Positions 8,572 through 15,440 of a stretch of DNA of 41,313 nucleotides are shown in pieces; within the stretch, counting starts at the first letter, position 1; every line of letters begins with the position of its first letter. The notes under the pieces are model-generated. The model did not search any database. It was not told where the DNA came from and was given only the letters and a program-made list of their open reading frames with translations. The stretch is taken from assembly GCF_047229345.1 (NCBI RefSeq), contig NZ_JBFTER010000035.1, positions 1 to 41,313 of the forward strand, read 5' to 3'. The translations under genes were made by a program, and so were the position numbers. The DNA is from Cellulomonas_A sp047229345 (GTDB lineage: Bacteria > Actinomycetota > Actinomycetes > Actinomycetales > Cellulomonadaceae).

Positions 8572-9987
8572 GTGACGGACGACGGGCCGCTGCGGCTGCA
8601 CCCCGGGGGCGATCTCGTCCTCGACCCCGACCTCCACGCGCCTGCAGCGGCTCGGCACCACGTCCGGGACCTTCTGGCTGGTGCCGGACGCGACGCCTGG
8701 ATCGACGCAGCGGAGCTCGCCGTGAGCGAGCTGGTCACGAACGCGGCCCTCCATGCCCAGACGGCGATCGAGGTCTCCGTGATGCTGAGCCCGCAGGAGG
8801 TGCGTGTCGAGGTCCGCGACCACAACCCCACAGGCCCCAGGCAGCGCAGGTACGGCGCCCACGCGACGACGGGCCGGGGCATGGGGATGGTGGCCGCCAT
8901 GACCGACCACTGCGGCGTGATCCAGCTCGAGGACGGCAAGATCGCCTGGTTCACCCTCACCGCGGGGGCGCCGGAGCCGTCTCTCGACGAGATCCTCGCG
9001 GCCTTCGACGAGGAGCAGTGGGAGGTCACGCCGAGTCCACCGTCGAGCGGGACGGCCGTGGGTCCACCACCACCCGTGACCGGCCGGGTCGTGCTCGCGG
9101 GCGTGCCCCCGACGCTCTGGATGGCTGCCCAGGAGCACCACGACGCGATGGTGCGCGAGCTCCGTCTGTACGGCGCGAGCCACCCGGAGACGCGCGTCGA
9201 CTTCGCCAGCGCGGAGGTCGCGCGCACGGCGCTCCTGGACCTGGTGGACGTCGAGGTGCGGAGGGCTCCGAGCGACACCGGGCGGCCGGTCACGCTCCCG
9301 GAGGGGCACCCGAGCCCCCTGCGCGAGGTCCGGGCACCTGTGCACCTCGCCCTCGACGTGCCGCCCGCCGTCGCTGCCGCCTCCGCTGCCCTGCAGGACG
9401 TGCTCGACGCGGCCGAGCGGCTCGCCCGTGACGGTGCGCTCCTGGCCTTCCCCGGTCAGCCGGAGATCGTCGCCCTCCGGGACTGGGTGTGCGAGCAGGT
9501 GCAGAGCCAGCTGCGCGGGGTCCCGCCGCGGCCGTGGGTCGGCAGTGCGGACAGGCGCTTCGAGGTCGACGCGGAGGCCGCGCGGTCGAGCGCCGCGACC
9601 GCGGCGGTCATCGACCGCGTCCGGTCCAGCCCTCGAGGTGTCGTGGCCTCCGACGCGCGCAACCGCATCCTGGGTGTGAGCGCAGGGCTGGCCGCCTCCC
9701 TGGGCTGGGAGGTCGACGACCTCGTCGGGCGGCGCCTCGTCACGCTCATCCCGCCCTCTCTGCGGGAGGCCCACATCGCCGGCTTCAGCCGGCACCTCAG
9801 CACGGGCCGAGCCCACGTGCTGGGGGTACCGCTGCTGCTGCCCGTCCTGCACGCCTCGGGCCACGAGCTGCTGTGCGACTTCGTGATCGAGCAGGTCGGC
9901 GCCGGAGACGGCCAGTCCCTGTACCTCGCGTGGATCGACCCGCGCGATCCGGGGCAGCAGCGGCGCGCTCGCCCCGAAGGCTCGTGA
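8572..9987 (+). CDS. RsbW-like ATPase fused to a helical region and a C-terminal PAS domain
   Basis: A 471-aa soluble protein. The N-terminal third is a GHKL/HATPase domain of the anti-sigma kinase type. Its N-box is SELVTNAALHA (about residue 50) and its G1 box is VEVRDHNPTG. The G2 box GRGMGMV is near residue 103, and the domain ends in IAWFTL. A mainly alpha-helical region of about 180 residues (about 170-340) has no motif I recognise. A PAS domain follows (about 345-465, with RNRILGVSAGLAASLGWEVDDLVG and a final YLAWIDPRDP). The GTG start follows GGGAG. It is transcribed away from the SpoIIE phosphatase gene. It probably acts as a kinase and/or sequestering factor for an anti-sigma antagonist or sigma factor, with PAS controlling activity; neither target is encoded nearby. 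The order ATPase-then-PAS is unusual. Confidence 0.75.
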   Translation: MTDDGPLRLHPGGDLVLDPDLHAPAAARHHVRDLLAGAGRDAWIDAAELAVSELVTNAALHAQTAIEVSVMLSPQEVRVEVRDHNPTGPRQRRYGAHATTGRGMGMVAAMTDHCGVIQLEDGKIAWFTLTAGAPEPSLDEILAAFDEEQWEVTPSPPSSGTAVGPPPPVTGRVVLAGVPPTLWMAAQEHHDAMVRELRLYGASHPETRVDFASAEVARTALLDLVDVEVRRAPSDTGRPVTLPEGHPSPLREVRAPVHLALDVPPAVAAASAALQDVLDAAERLARDGALLAFPGQPEIVALRDWVCEQVQSQLRGVPPRPWVGSADRRFEVDAEAARSSAATAAVIDRVRSSPRGVVASDARNRILGVSAGLAASLGWEVDDLVGRRLVTLIPPSLREAHIAGFSRHLSTGRAHVLGVPLLLPVLHASGHELLCDFVIEQVGAGDGQSLYLAWIDPRDPGQQRRARPEGS

Positions 9988-10007
9988 CGCCGGTCCGCCC
10001 AGACCTT

Positions 10008-10034
10008 GGCCGCCCCGGGCCTCGCGGGGCGGCC
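10008..10034. terminator. Bidirectional hairpin between convergent genes
   Basis: GGCCGCCCCG (10008-10017) pairs perfectly with CGGGGCGGCC (10025-10034) around a 7-nt loop, between the ATPase-PAS gene and the leftward DUF6325-type gene. It has no T-tract, but the stem is strong and the position fits. Confidence 0.7.
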
Positions 10035-10071
10035 GCCGACGCGACGGGGTCGGGCGTGCGCAGCCGACGTC

Positions 10072-10515
10072 TCATGCAGGGGGCGCAGGCGCTCCCGACG
10101 ACAGCCCATCGAGTACGGTGCGGTCGGCCTCCGAGAGCCAGGTCTCCTCGAGGAGGGTCGCTCCGGCTGCGCGCAGCGCGGCGCTGAGCGGTCCGGCCCA
10201 CAGGTGCTCGATCAGGGCGACGACGGCCAGCCCGTGCGTGGGGACGACGTCCGCGAGAGACCAGCTGTCGGCGGGACCGACGCCCTCGACCCCCTCGTGC
10301 ACACCCTCGAGCAAGGCGGCCACGACCTCGCCGTGGCCGTCGACGTCGCCCTCGACCGTCTCCAGCGAGCCGTCCCGGGCGCGCCGCACGACGAGCAGGT
10401 CGACCAGCCGCACGACGCCCGCCGCACGCAGGCGCGTGAGCTCGGACAGCACCGAGCCGTCGAGGTGGGCCTCGTCGAGCCCGAGCACCAGCACCTGCAC
10501 GGGTCCAGCGGTCAC
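10072..10515 (-). CDS. DUF6325/DUF1269-type small protein
   Basis: A 147-aa protein with the layout of the DUF6325 (DUF1269-like) family. An N-terminal GPVQVLVLGLDEAHLDGSVL is followed by a region predicting strand-helix alternation (VVRLVDLLVVRRARDGSLE), a Gly/Asp-rich middle, and a HGLAVVALIEHLWAGPLSAALRAAGATLLEE segment. In other actinobacteria such proteins often sit next to a SHOCT-domain protein, as here. The start overlaps the stop of the SHOCT gene by 4 bp (ATGA, 10512-10515), so the two are translationally coupled. Function is unknown; no catalytic motif or signal peptide is visible. The family name is from memory of sequence pattern and should be confirmed by an HMM search. Confidence 0.7.
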   Translation of the reverse strand: MTAGPVQVLVLGLDEAHLDGSVLSELTRLRAAGVVRLVDLLVVRRARDGSLETVEGDVDGHGEVVAALLEGVHEGVEGVGPADSWSLADVVPTHGLAVVALIEHLWAGPLSAALRAAGATLLEETWLSEADRTVLDGLSSGAPAPPA

Positions 10516-10784
10516 GGCGAGACCCGCGCGGCGAACGTCGCGAACTCGTCGTCGGTCAGGACTCCCTGGTCCCGGAGCTCGCGGAGCTGACGCACGGCGT
10601 CGGGCTCCGCGGCCCTCGGCGGCATGGACGCGGACCGGGTCGTCGGGGGGTGCCGCAACGTGGGCGGCACCTGCTCCTGCGGGTGCTGGAGCGAGTAGAT
10701 CTGCGCCGGGGTCAGCCGGCCTCCGTAGTACGGGACCTGGCCGGTCATCCCCGAGCGCCGCAGCTGCCTGGGTACCAGAATCAT
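10512..10784 (-). CDS. SHOCT domain small protein
   Basis: A 90-aa protein. The C-terminal ~30 residues, AVRQLRELRDQGVLTDDEFA and following, match the short SHOCT helical module, an oligomerisation-like element found at the ends of many bacterial proteins. The N-terminal part is Pro/Gln/Arg-rich and probably disordered (RRSGMTGQVPYYGG, HPQEQVPPTL). There is no membrane segment. It lies 16 bp downstream of the 159-aa gene and is coupled to the DUF6325-type gene, forming a three-gene leftward operon of unknown function. Confidence 0.75.
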   Translation of the reverse strand: MILVPRQLRRSGMTGQVPYYGGRLTPAQIYSLQHPQEQVPPTLRHPPTTRSASMPPRAAEPDAVRQLRELRDQGVLTDDEFATFAARVSP

Positions 10785-10800
10785 CGGCGGGCTCCTTCGA

Positions 10801-11280
10801 TCAGCCGGTCATCGTGTGGCGCACCCGTTCCAGCATGGTCTGCTCCCGGTCACTGACCCGCGTGGCGCCGATCCCCAGGAACCCGCCCTCCTTGGCCGCG
10901 TCGGCTGCGGCCTGGGCGATGTCGACGACCCAGCGGCTGAAGGCGGTCGCCTCCGGCGGCGTCGCCTTGGCGGCCAGGAGGGCGCGGGTCGCGTGCAGCT
11001 CGTCCAGCAGCGCCTCCCGCGGGTCGCCGCCCCCGCCCGGGCGGTAGCCCTTGAGCGGGTGCTCGCGCTGCTGGGTCATCGCCTGGACGTCGAGGGCGAC
11101 GTCGGCCAGCAGCGGCTCGCGGGTCGGCGGGTTCATCGCTCCGCGCACGGCGGCCATCTGCTCCTTGCCCGCCTCGATCGGACCGCCGGGGTCGGCCAGG
11201 GAGACGGCCAGTGCCGCCACGAACGGCGCGCGCACGATCTGAGCCCACTCGTCCTCGGAGAAGTCGTCCTTGGCGGCCAT
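10801..11280 (-). CDS. Hypothetical helical protein, first gene of the SHOCT operon
   Basis: A 159-aa acidic, largely helical protein starting with the ATG at 11280 (MAAKDDFSEDEWAQIVRAPF). It contains LLADVALDVQAMTQQREHPL, a Gly-rich turn (GGGGDPREALL), and the C-terminal EGGFLGIGATRVSDREQTML, which looks like a conserved signature although I cannot attach a family name. No Shine-Dalgarno sequence lies close to the ATG, so it may be leaderless. The frame stays open far upstream of 11280 but loses protein-like character. It leads the operon with the SHOCT and DUF6325-type genes. Confidence 0.65.
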   Translation of the reverse strand: MAAKDDFSEDEWAQIVRAPFVAALAVSLADPGGPIEAGKEQMAAVRGAMNPPTREPLLADVALDVQAMTQQREHPLKGYRPGGGGDPREALLDELHATRALLAAKATPPEATAFSRWVVDIAQAAADAAKEGGFLGIGATRVSDREQTMLERVRHTMTG

Positions 11281-11286
11281 GCGTCC

Positions 11287-11315
11287 ACGCAACCCCTCGC
11301 CCCGCACGCTGTCAA
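11287..11315 (-). promoter_or_regulatory. Possible leaderless promoter of the SHOCT operon
   Basis: On the minus strand a perfect TTGACA (11315 to 11310) is followed after 17 bp by TTGCGT (11292 to 11287), a weak -10. The ATG at 11280 lies 6 nt further on, so transcription could start at the A of the ATG, consistent with the missing Shine-Dalgarno. Confidence 0.4.
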
Positions 11316-11366
11316 TGCCGCTGCGCGGGTGTTGCCGCACCGCCGACGGGTGTGCAGTGCGACTGG

Positions 11367-12143
11367 TCAGCGCGCGGAGCCGGCTCCGCCGTCCAGGGCC
11401 GGGGCCTGCGAGCCCGCCGAGCGCCGACGTCGCCGGACGACGACGAACACCGCGGCGAGCGCCACCGTCGTGATCGTCGCGGAGAGCACGATCGAGGCGA
11501 GCGGGAAGCCCGCCAGGGCCGTGCCGACGAGGTACGCGAGGCAGCAGGTGTAGACCGACCAGAGCGTCCCGCCGATCGCGGACCACACGAGGAACCGGCG
11601 GTACGGGTACCGGGCGAGCCCCAGCGAGGCGTTGACGACGAACCGCACGCCGGGCACGTAGCGGCCGGCGACGAGGAGCACCGGGGCGCTCGAGCCCATC
11701 GACGACATCACCGCCGCGACGCGCCGGTCGCGCAGCGTGGCCTCGAGCCGCGGACCCACGGAGGCGCCTGCCCGCCGGGCGATCCCGTAGAGCGCCGAGT
11801 CGCCGACGACCGCGCCGAGTGCCCCCGCGAGGACGACCCAGCCGAGCGCCAGCACGCCCTGCGCCGCCAGCGTGGCCGCCGCGTTGAGGGTGGTCTCCCC
11901 GGGCAGCAGGGCGATGACCGCGTCGCCGAGCACGAGGAGGAAGACGGCGACGTACGCCCACGGCTCGGACTCGATGTCCAGGGCGGCCAGCGCGTCGCGT
12001 CCACCGGCGCGGTTGAGGACCGCGACGAGGGCGACCAGCACGACTGCGACGCCCACCGCGACGAGCAGCCCTCGCCGGGCGCGGTGGGAGGGGTGGGGGC
12101 CGGTCGTGCGAGGGGTGCCGTCGTCCGCGCCGCCCTGGCTCAT
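11367..12143 (-). CDS. DedA/VTT-family membrane protein
   Basis: A 258-aa inner-membrane protein of the DedA family, whose members are linked to lipid-carrier flipping and membrane homeostasis. Visible segments are an N-terminal membrane helix (LLVAVGVAVVLVALVAVL), then VAVFLLVLGDAVIALLPGET (DedA-typical re-entrant region with the conserved Glu), a helix at LGWVVLAGALGAVVGDSALY, and the signature VAGRYVPGVRFVVNASLGLA with the conserved Arg residues. Two C-terminal helices follow. The Arg-rich cytoplasmic tail after the last helix fits the positive-inside rule. It ends 86 bp before the start of the 159-aa gene and is divergent from the MFS gene. Confidence 0.85.
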   Translation of the reverse strand: MSQGGADDGTPRTTGPHPSHRARRGLLVAVGVAVVLVALVAVLNRAGGRDALAALDIESEPWAYVAVFLLVLGDAVIALLPGETTLNAAATLAAQGVLALGWVVLAGALGAVVGDSALYGIARRAGASVGPRLEATLRDRRVAAVMSSMGSSAPVLLVAGRYVPGVRFVVNASLGLARYPYRRFLVWSAIGGTLWSVYTCCLAYLVGTALAGFPLASIVLSATITTVALAAVFVVVRRRRRSAGSQAPALDGGAGSAR

Positions 12144-12501
12144 CCCGCACCCGCCGCCTCCGCCGGAGGGCCAGCGACGCGGCAGCGGCGGCCCGACCGG
12201 TCAGGTGCAGCGTCGCGCGCCGGGGGCGTCCGCGCAACCACCGGCTCCAGCGCCGAGGTGCCGTTCCCCGTCCTGCGCCCCGAGCGCCTCCAGCGCGCCG
12301 AGCGCCGGACGTGGTCGGCCGACGGGCCGGTGGGAGCGCCGGACGCCGCGCCTCATGCACCGCGGACGATGCCGCGTCGCTCCGGACCCCGTGAGGCTGG
12401 CGTCCGGGGTCGGTTCCGGGCCCGTCGGTCCGTGCGGGGCGACTCGATCCCGTGCGGGGCGATCGAGGCGCTGCCGCGCCGCCGGGGGAAGGAGCGGGAC
12501 C
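12144..12501. other. 358-bp divergent intergenic region (DedA / MFS)
   Basis: No coding region that I can support. The right part holds a 13-bp direct repeat (12430-12462) and, at 12486-12493, the GGAAGGAG ribosome binding site of the MFS gene. I see no convincing sigma-A promoter; both divergent genes must start here. Confidence 0.6.
12430..12462. repeat. 13-bp direct repeat upstream of MFS gene
   Basis: CCGTGCGGGGCGA occurs at 12430-12442 and 12450-12462, a 20-bp period (about two helical turns), some 40 bp before the MFS start. The spacing would suit a dimeric regulator. Confidence 0.55.
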
Positions 12502-13947
12502 GTGGCCGATCCTGCCTCGACGCGACCGTCCACCGACCTGCGCCGCGTGCTGATCCCCCTCGCGCTCGCGCAGTTCATCTGCAGCTTCGCGGGCTCGAAC
12601 ATGAACGTGATGATCAACGACATCAGCGAGGACCTGGGCACGACCGTCCAGGGCGTGCAGTTCGCGATCACGATCTTCCTGCTCGTCATGGCCGCGCTGA
12701 TGATCCCCGGCGGCAAGCTGACCGACAAGTACGGCCGCAAGCTGTGCCTCAACGTGGGTCTCACGGTGTACGGCGTCGGGGCGCTGATCAGTGCGGTGTC
12801 GCCGGGGATCGGCGTGCTGATCCTCGGCAACTCGATCCTGGAGGGCATCGGCACCGCGCTACTGATCCCGCCGGTCTACATCCTCACGACGCTGCTGTTC
12901 ACCGACGTGACCTCCCGTGCTCGCGCGTTCGGGGCGATCAGCGGGATGGGCGGCATCGGGGCGGCGGCCGGACCCCTCATCGGCGGGCTGATCACGACCG
13001 CGATCAGCTGGCGGGCCGCGTTCGTCTTCCAGGCCCTGGTCGTCGTGGTGATCATCGTGCTCAGCCAGAAGTACGTGCGCGACCCCCTGCCGGCCGACCG
13101 GACCCGCCCCTTCGACGCCGGCGGGGCGGTCCTGTCGGCGCTCGGCCTCGTGCTCGTCGTCCTGGGCATCCTGCTCGCCGACGACAACATCGTCGCGATG
13201 CTCGCTCTCGTCGGCGCCGGGGCGCTCGTGCTCGTGTGGTTCTTCGCGTCGACCCGCGCCAAGGAGCGCGCCGGCAAGGAGCCGCTGCTGTCCACGGCGC
13301 TCTTCCGCAACCGCACGTCGAACCTCGGGCTCGTCACGCAGAACATCCAGTGGATGATCCTCATGGGCGTCTCGTTCGTCGTCTCCGCCTACCTCCAGGT
13401 CGTGCGCGGCTACAACGCGATCGAGACCGGCGTGGTCTTCACGGCGGCGACGGTCGGTCTGATGCTCTCGTCGCTGGCGGCCGAGCGCCTCGCGAAGCGG
13501 CGCGCGCAGCGGACGCTCGTCCTCGCGGGCTTCGCCGTCACGATCGTCGGCATCGTCGTCTTCCTCGTGGTCGTGGGCCTCTCCGACAGCGTCTGGGCGT
13601 TCGTGCCCGGGCTGTTCCTGATCGGGCTCGGCATCGGCGCGATGCTGACGCCGTCGGTGAACATCGTGCAGTCGAGCTTCGCGGAGCACCTGCAGGGCGA
13701 GATCTCCGGCCTGTCGCGCAGCGTCTCCAACCTCGGGTCCTCGCTCGGCGCGGCCATCGCGGGGACGATCCTCGTCGCTGCGATCACGACCCAGCCGGGT
13801 CGCTCCTACGCCGTCGCGATGAGCGTCCTCGCCGTGATCGGCGTCGGTGGGCTCGTGGCGGCGGCGCGGCTCCCCGCGGTGCCGCCGTCGCCGGCGGGCT
13901 CGCCGGCGGTGCCGAGCCAGCCGCGGCGCCCCGCGCAGCCGAGCTAG
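12502..13947 (+). CDS. MFS transporter, DHA2-like drug/solute exporter
   Basis: A 481-aa major facilitator protein from a GTG preceded by GGAAGGAG at 8 nt. It resembles the 14-helix DHA2 exporters. The first helix (LIPLALAQFICSFAGSNMNV) is followed by NDISEDLGTTVQGVQFAITI. The cytoplasmic loop 2-3 motif A is GGKLTDKYGRK, and the motif-C-like stretch is GMGGIGAAAGPLIGG. Further helices run to about residue 460, and a disordered Pro/Ala/Ser-rich tail ends the protein. Proton-driven efflux is inferred from the family; the substrate is unknown and no TetR/MarR regulator is adjacent. It converges on the HdeD-like gene, 23 bp apart. Confidence 0.87.
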   Translation: MADPASTRPSTDLRRVLIPLALAQFICSFAGSNMNVMINDISEDLGTTVQGVQFAITIFLLVMAALMIPGGKLTDKYGRKLCLNVGLTVYGVGALISAVSPGIGVLILGNSILEGIGTALLIPPVYILTTLLFTDVTSRARAFGAISGMGGIGAAAGPLIGGLITTAISWRAAFVFQALVVVVIIVLSQKYVRDPLPADRTRPFDAGGAVLSALGLVLVVLGILLADDNIVAMLALVGAGALVLVWFFASTRAKERAGKEPLLSTALFRNRTSNLGLVTQNIQWMILMGVSFVVSAYLQVVRGYNAIETGVVFTAATVGLMLSSLAAERLAKRRAQRTLVLAGFAVTIVGIVVFLVVVGLSDSVWAFVPGLFLIGLGIGAMLTPSVNIVQSSFAEHLQGEISGLSRSVSNLGSSLGAAIAGTILVAAITTQPGRSYAVAMSVLAVIGVGGLVAAARLPAVPPSPAGSPAVPSQPRRPAQPS

Positions 13948-13991
13948 CCGCGCCCGCCCCCACAGCCGAGCTAGCCGCGGCGCCCCCGCGC
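13937..13991. repeat. 27/28-bp tandem duplication across convergent gene ends
   Basis: Two tandem copies begin with AGCCGAGCTAGCCGCG (13937 and 13964). The palindrome GCTAGC in each copy supplies a TAG in both directions: the first copy ends the MFS gene (13945-13947) and the second ends the HdeD-like gene (13973-13971). Confidence 0.7.
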
Positions 13992-14543
13992 AGCTGCTTC
14001 GGACGGCCCGCCTGCCGCTGCTCCGGACGGGGCCGTGCTCCCGAAGAGGTTCGGGAACAGCGCCCCGATGAGGGTGAGCGTGCCGTAGACGACCATCCAC
14101 ACGCCCAGGACCCACAGGAGCACCGTGAAGGACCTGCCCGGCCACACGAGGACGGCGATCCCGGCGGCGAGGGTCACGACGTTCGCGACGGCCGGCCACA
14201 CCGTGCGGTCCCGGACCGCCTCGACGAGCCCGAGCGCCCCCTGGGCGACCAGGACCGCTCCGAGCGTGACGGCGAGCACGGTCAGGGTCGTGATCGGGGC
14301 GAGGAGCAGCACGATCGACGCGGCGACCCAGACCACGCCGACCACCGCCGTGAGGACGCGCGCCCCCCGGGGGACGCCCCGCGAGGCGGCCGCCTGGACG
14401 ATCCGCACGACGCCGGTGACCAGGAGGTGCAGGGCGAAGAGCAGGAGCAGGATCCTGGCCGCGGGCTCCGGCCGTGTCTGCACGACGATCCCGAGCAGGA
14501 TCGACACGACGCCGTAGAGCGCCGTCACCCATCGTTGCGCCAT
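13971..14543 (-). CDS. HdeD-like membrane protein (DUF308)
   Basis: A 190-aa membrane protein with about six hydrophobic helices in three pairs, for example VTALYGVVSILLGIVVQTRP, LLLLFALHLLVTGVVRIVQA, VVWVAASIVLLLAPITTLTV and VWMVVYGTLTLIGALFP. This matches the HdeD/DUF308 family, named for an E. coli acid-resistance membrane protein but of unknown molecular role in actinobacteria. The start is the ATG at 14543 with GAGG 7-8 nt upstream; the frame is open further but not protein-like. The tail is Ala/Gly/Arg-rich. Confidence 0.8.
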   Translation of the reverse strand: MAQRWVTALYGVVSILLGIVVQTRPEPAARILLLLFALHLLVTGVVRIVQAAASRGVPRGARVLTAVVGVVWVAASIVLLLAPITTLTVLAVTLGAVLVAQGALGLVEAVRDRTVWPAVANVVTLAAGIAVLVWPGRSFTVLLWVLGVWMVVYGTLTLIGALFPNLFGSTAPSGAAAGGPSEAAARGRRG

Positions 14544-14890
14544 CGGTCGCCTCACGTCCCGGCCGGACGGGCCCGCCCGCGGTGACCGGGCCCCCTGCTG
14601 AGGTCGAGCGTGGTGACGTCCGGACCGCAAGACCTCACCTGCATCGGGTGAGGCGCGGGGCGCGCGCCCCACCGTCGACGGACGTCTCGCTCCCGGCCGC
14701 GCGACGAGGACCGGCGACGCCGCACCTCGCCGCGCGGCTCTCATCCGTCGGGGATGACGCCGGGGGCCGGAGGATGCGCGACGCTGCGAGCGCACCGGTC
14801 CGCTCCTGGACACGCCACGCCGCGGGTGCTCGACGACGCTGGTCCGTCGAGGCGTGGTGACCGCCACCGCCGAGCACCGACGGAGCCCGC
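14544..14890. other. 347-bp divergent intergenic region
   Basis: No supported gene. It contains a 7-bp hairpin CCTCACC/GGTGAGG (14633-14653) immediately followed by a 14-bp perfect palindrome GGGGCGCGCGCCCC (14657-14670). These could be regulatory for the HdeD-like or holin-like gene, or simply a product of high GC. No clear promoter was found. Confidence 0.5.
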
Positions 14891-15310
14891 ATGATCCGCT
14901 TCCTGATCCGTGCGCTCGTCTTCCTGGCGTCGTCGGCCCTCGGTCTGCTGGCGGCGAGCGCGATCCTCGGTGACGACTTCCGGCTCACCGCGACCGGCTT
15001 CCTTGCCACCGTGGTGATCTTCGCCGTGGCGCAGAGCGTGCTGGCCCCGTTCATCGCCTCGGTCACCGCGCGCTACGCCTCCGCGTTCCTCGGGGGCGTC
15101 GGGCTGCTGTCGACGTTCGTCGCGCTCGCCCTGGCCTCGTGGATCACCGGCGGGGTCACCGTCGACGGCGCGACGGCGTGGGTCGTGGGCACGTTGGTCG
15201 TCTGGCTGGTGACGGCGCTGGGCTCGCTCCTGCTCCCGCTCGTCTTCCTGCGCAACCGGCGGGACGCCGCCGGGAAGCCGCCGGTGGCCGGGCCCCGGGC
15301 GTCCCCGTGA
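14891..15310 (+). CDS. Small four-helix membrane protein, phage-holin-4-like fold
   Basis: A 139-aa protein with four membrane helices: LIRALVFLASSALGLLAASA, TGFLATVVIFAVAQSVLAPF, FLGGVGLLSTFVALALASWI and VVGTLVVWLVTALGSLLLPL. The pattern matches the 'phage holin family' annotation common for actinobacterial chromosomal proteins (Phage_holin_4_2-like). No phage genes are nearby, so a lytic role is not supported. It is the first of five co-directional genes. The ATG follows GGAG at 6 nt. Confidence 0.7.
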   Translation: MIRFLIRALVFLASSALGLLAASAILGDDFRLTATGFLATVVIFAVAQSVLAPFIASVTARYASAFLGGVGLLSTFVALALASWITGGVTVDGATAWVVGTLVVWLVTALGSLLLPLVFLRNRRDAAGKPPVAGPRASP

Positions 15311-15440
15311 CCTCCGCCCTGCTCGGGGTGGCTGCGCGTGGCGGCGACGGGACTCGCCCGGCACGGGGGAGGCCCCGGGCCGCCCGGGGACGAAGCATGC
15401 ACTGAGCGACGCCAGCACGATCCTGCGGAAGGACACGAGG

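Noticed and set aside
11211..14585. 1124-aa plus-strand frame through the DedA, MFS and HdeD-like genes
   Set aside because: Runs across three genes on both strands; Arg/Asp/Ala-rich without domains.
14891..15310. Prophage remnant because of the holin-like protein
   Set aside because: No endolysin, structural or integrase genes nearby; holin-like four-helix proteins are common on actinobacterial chromosomes.
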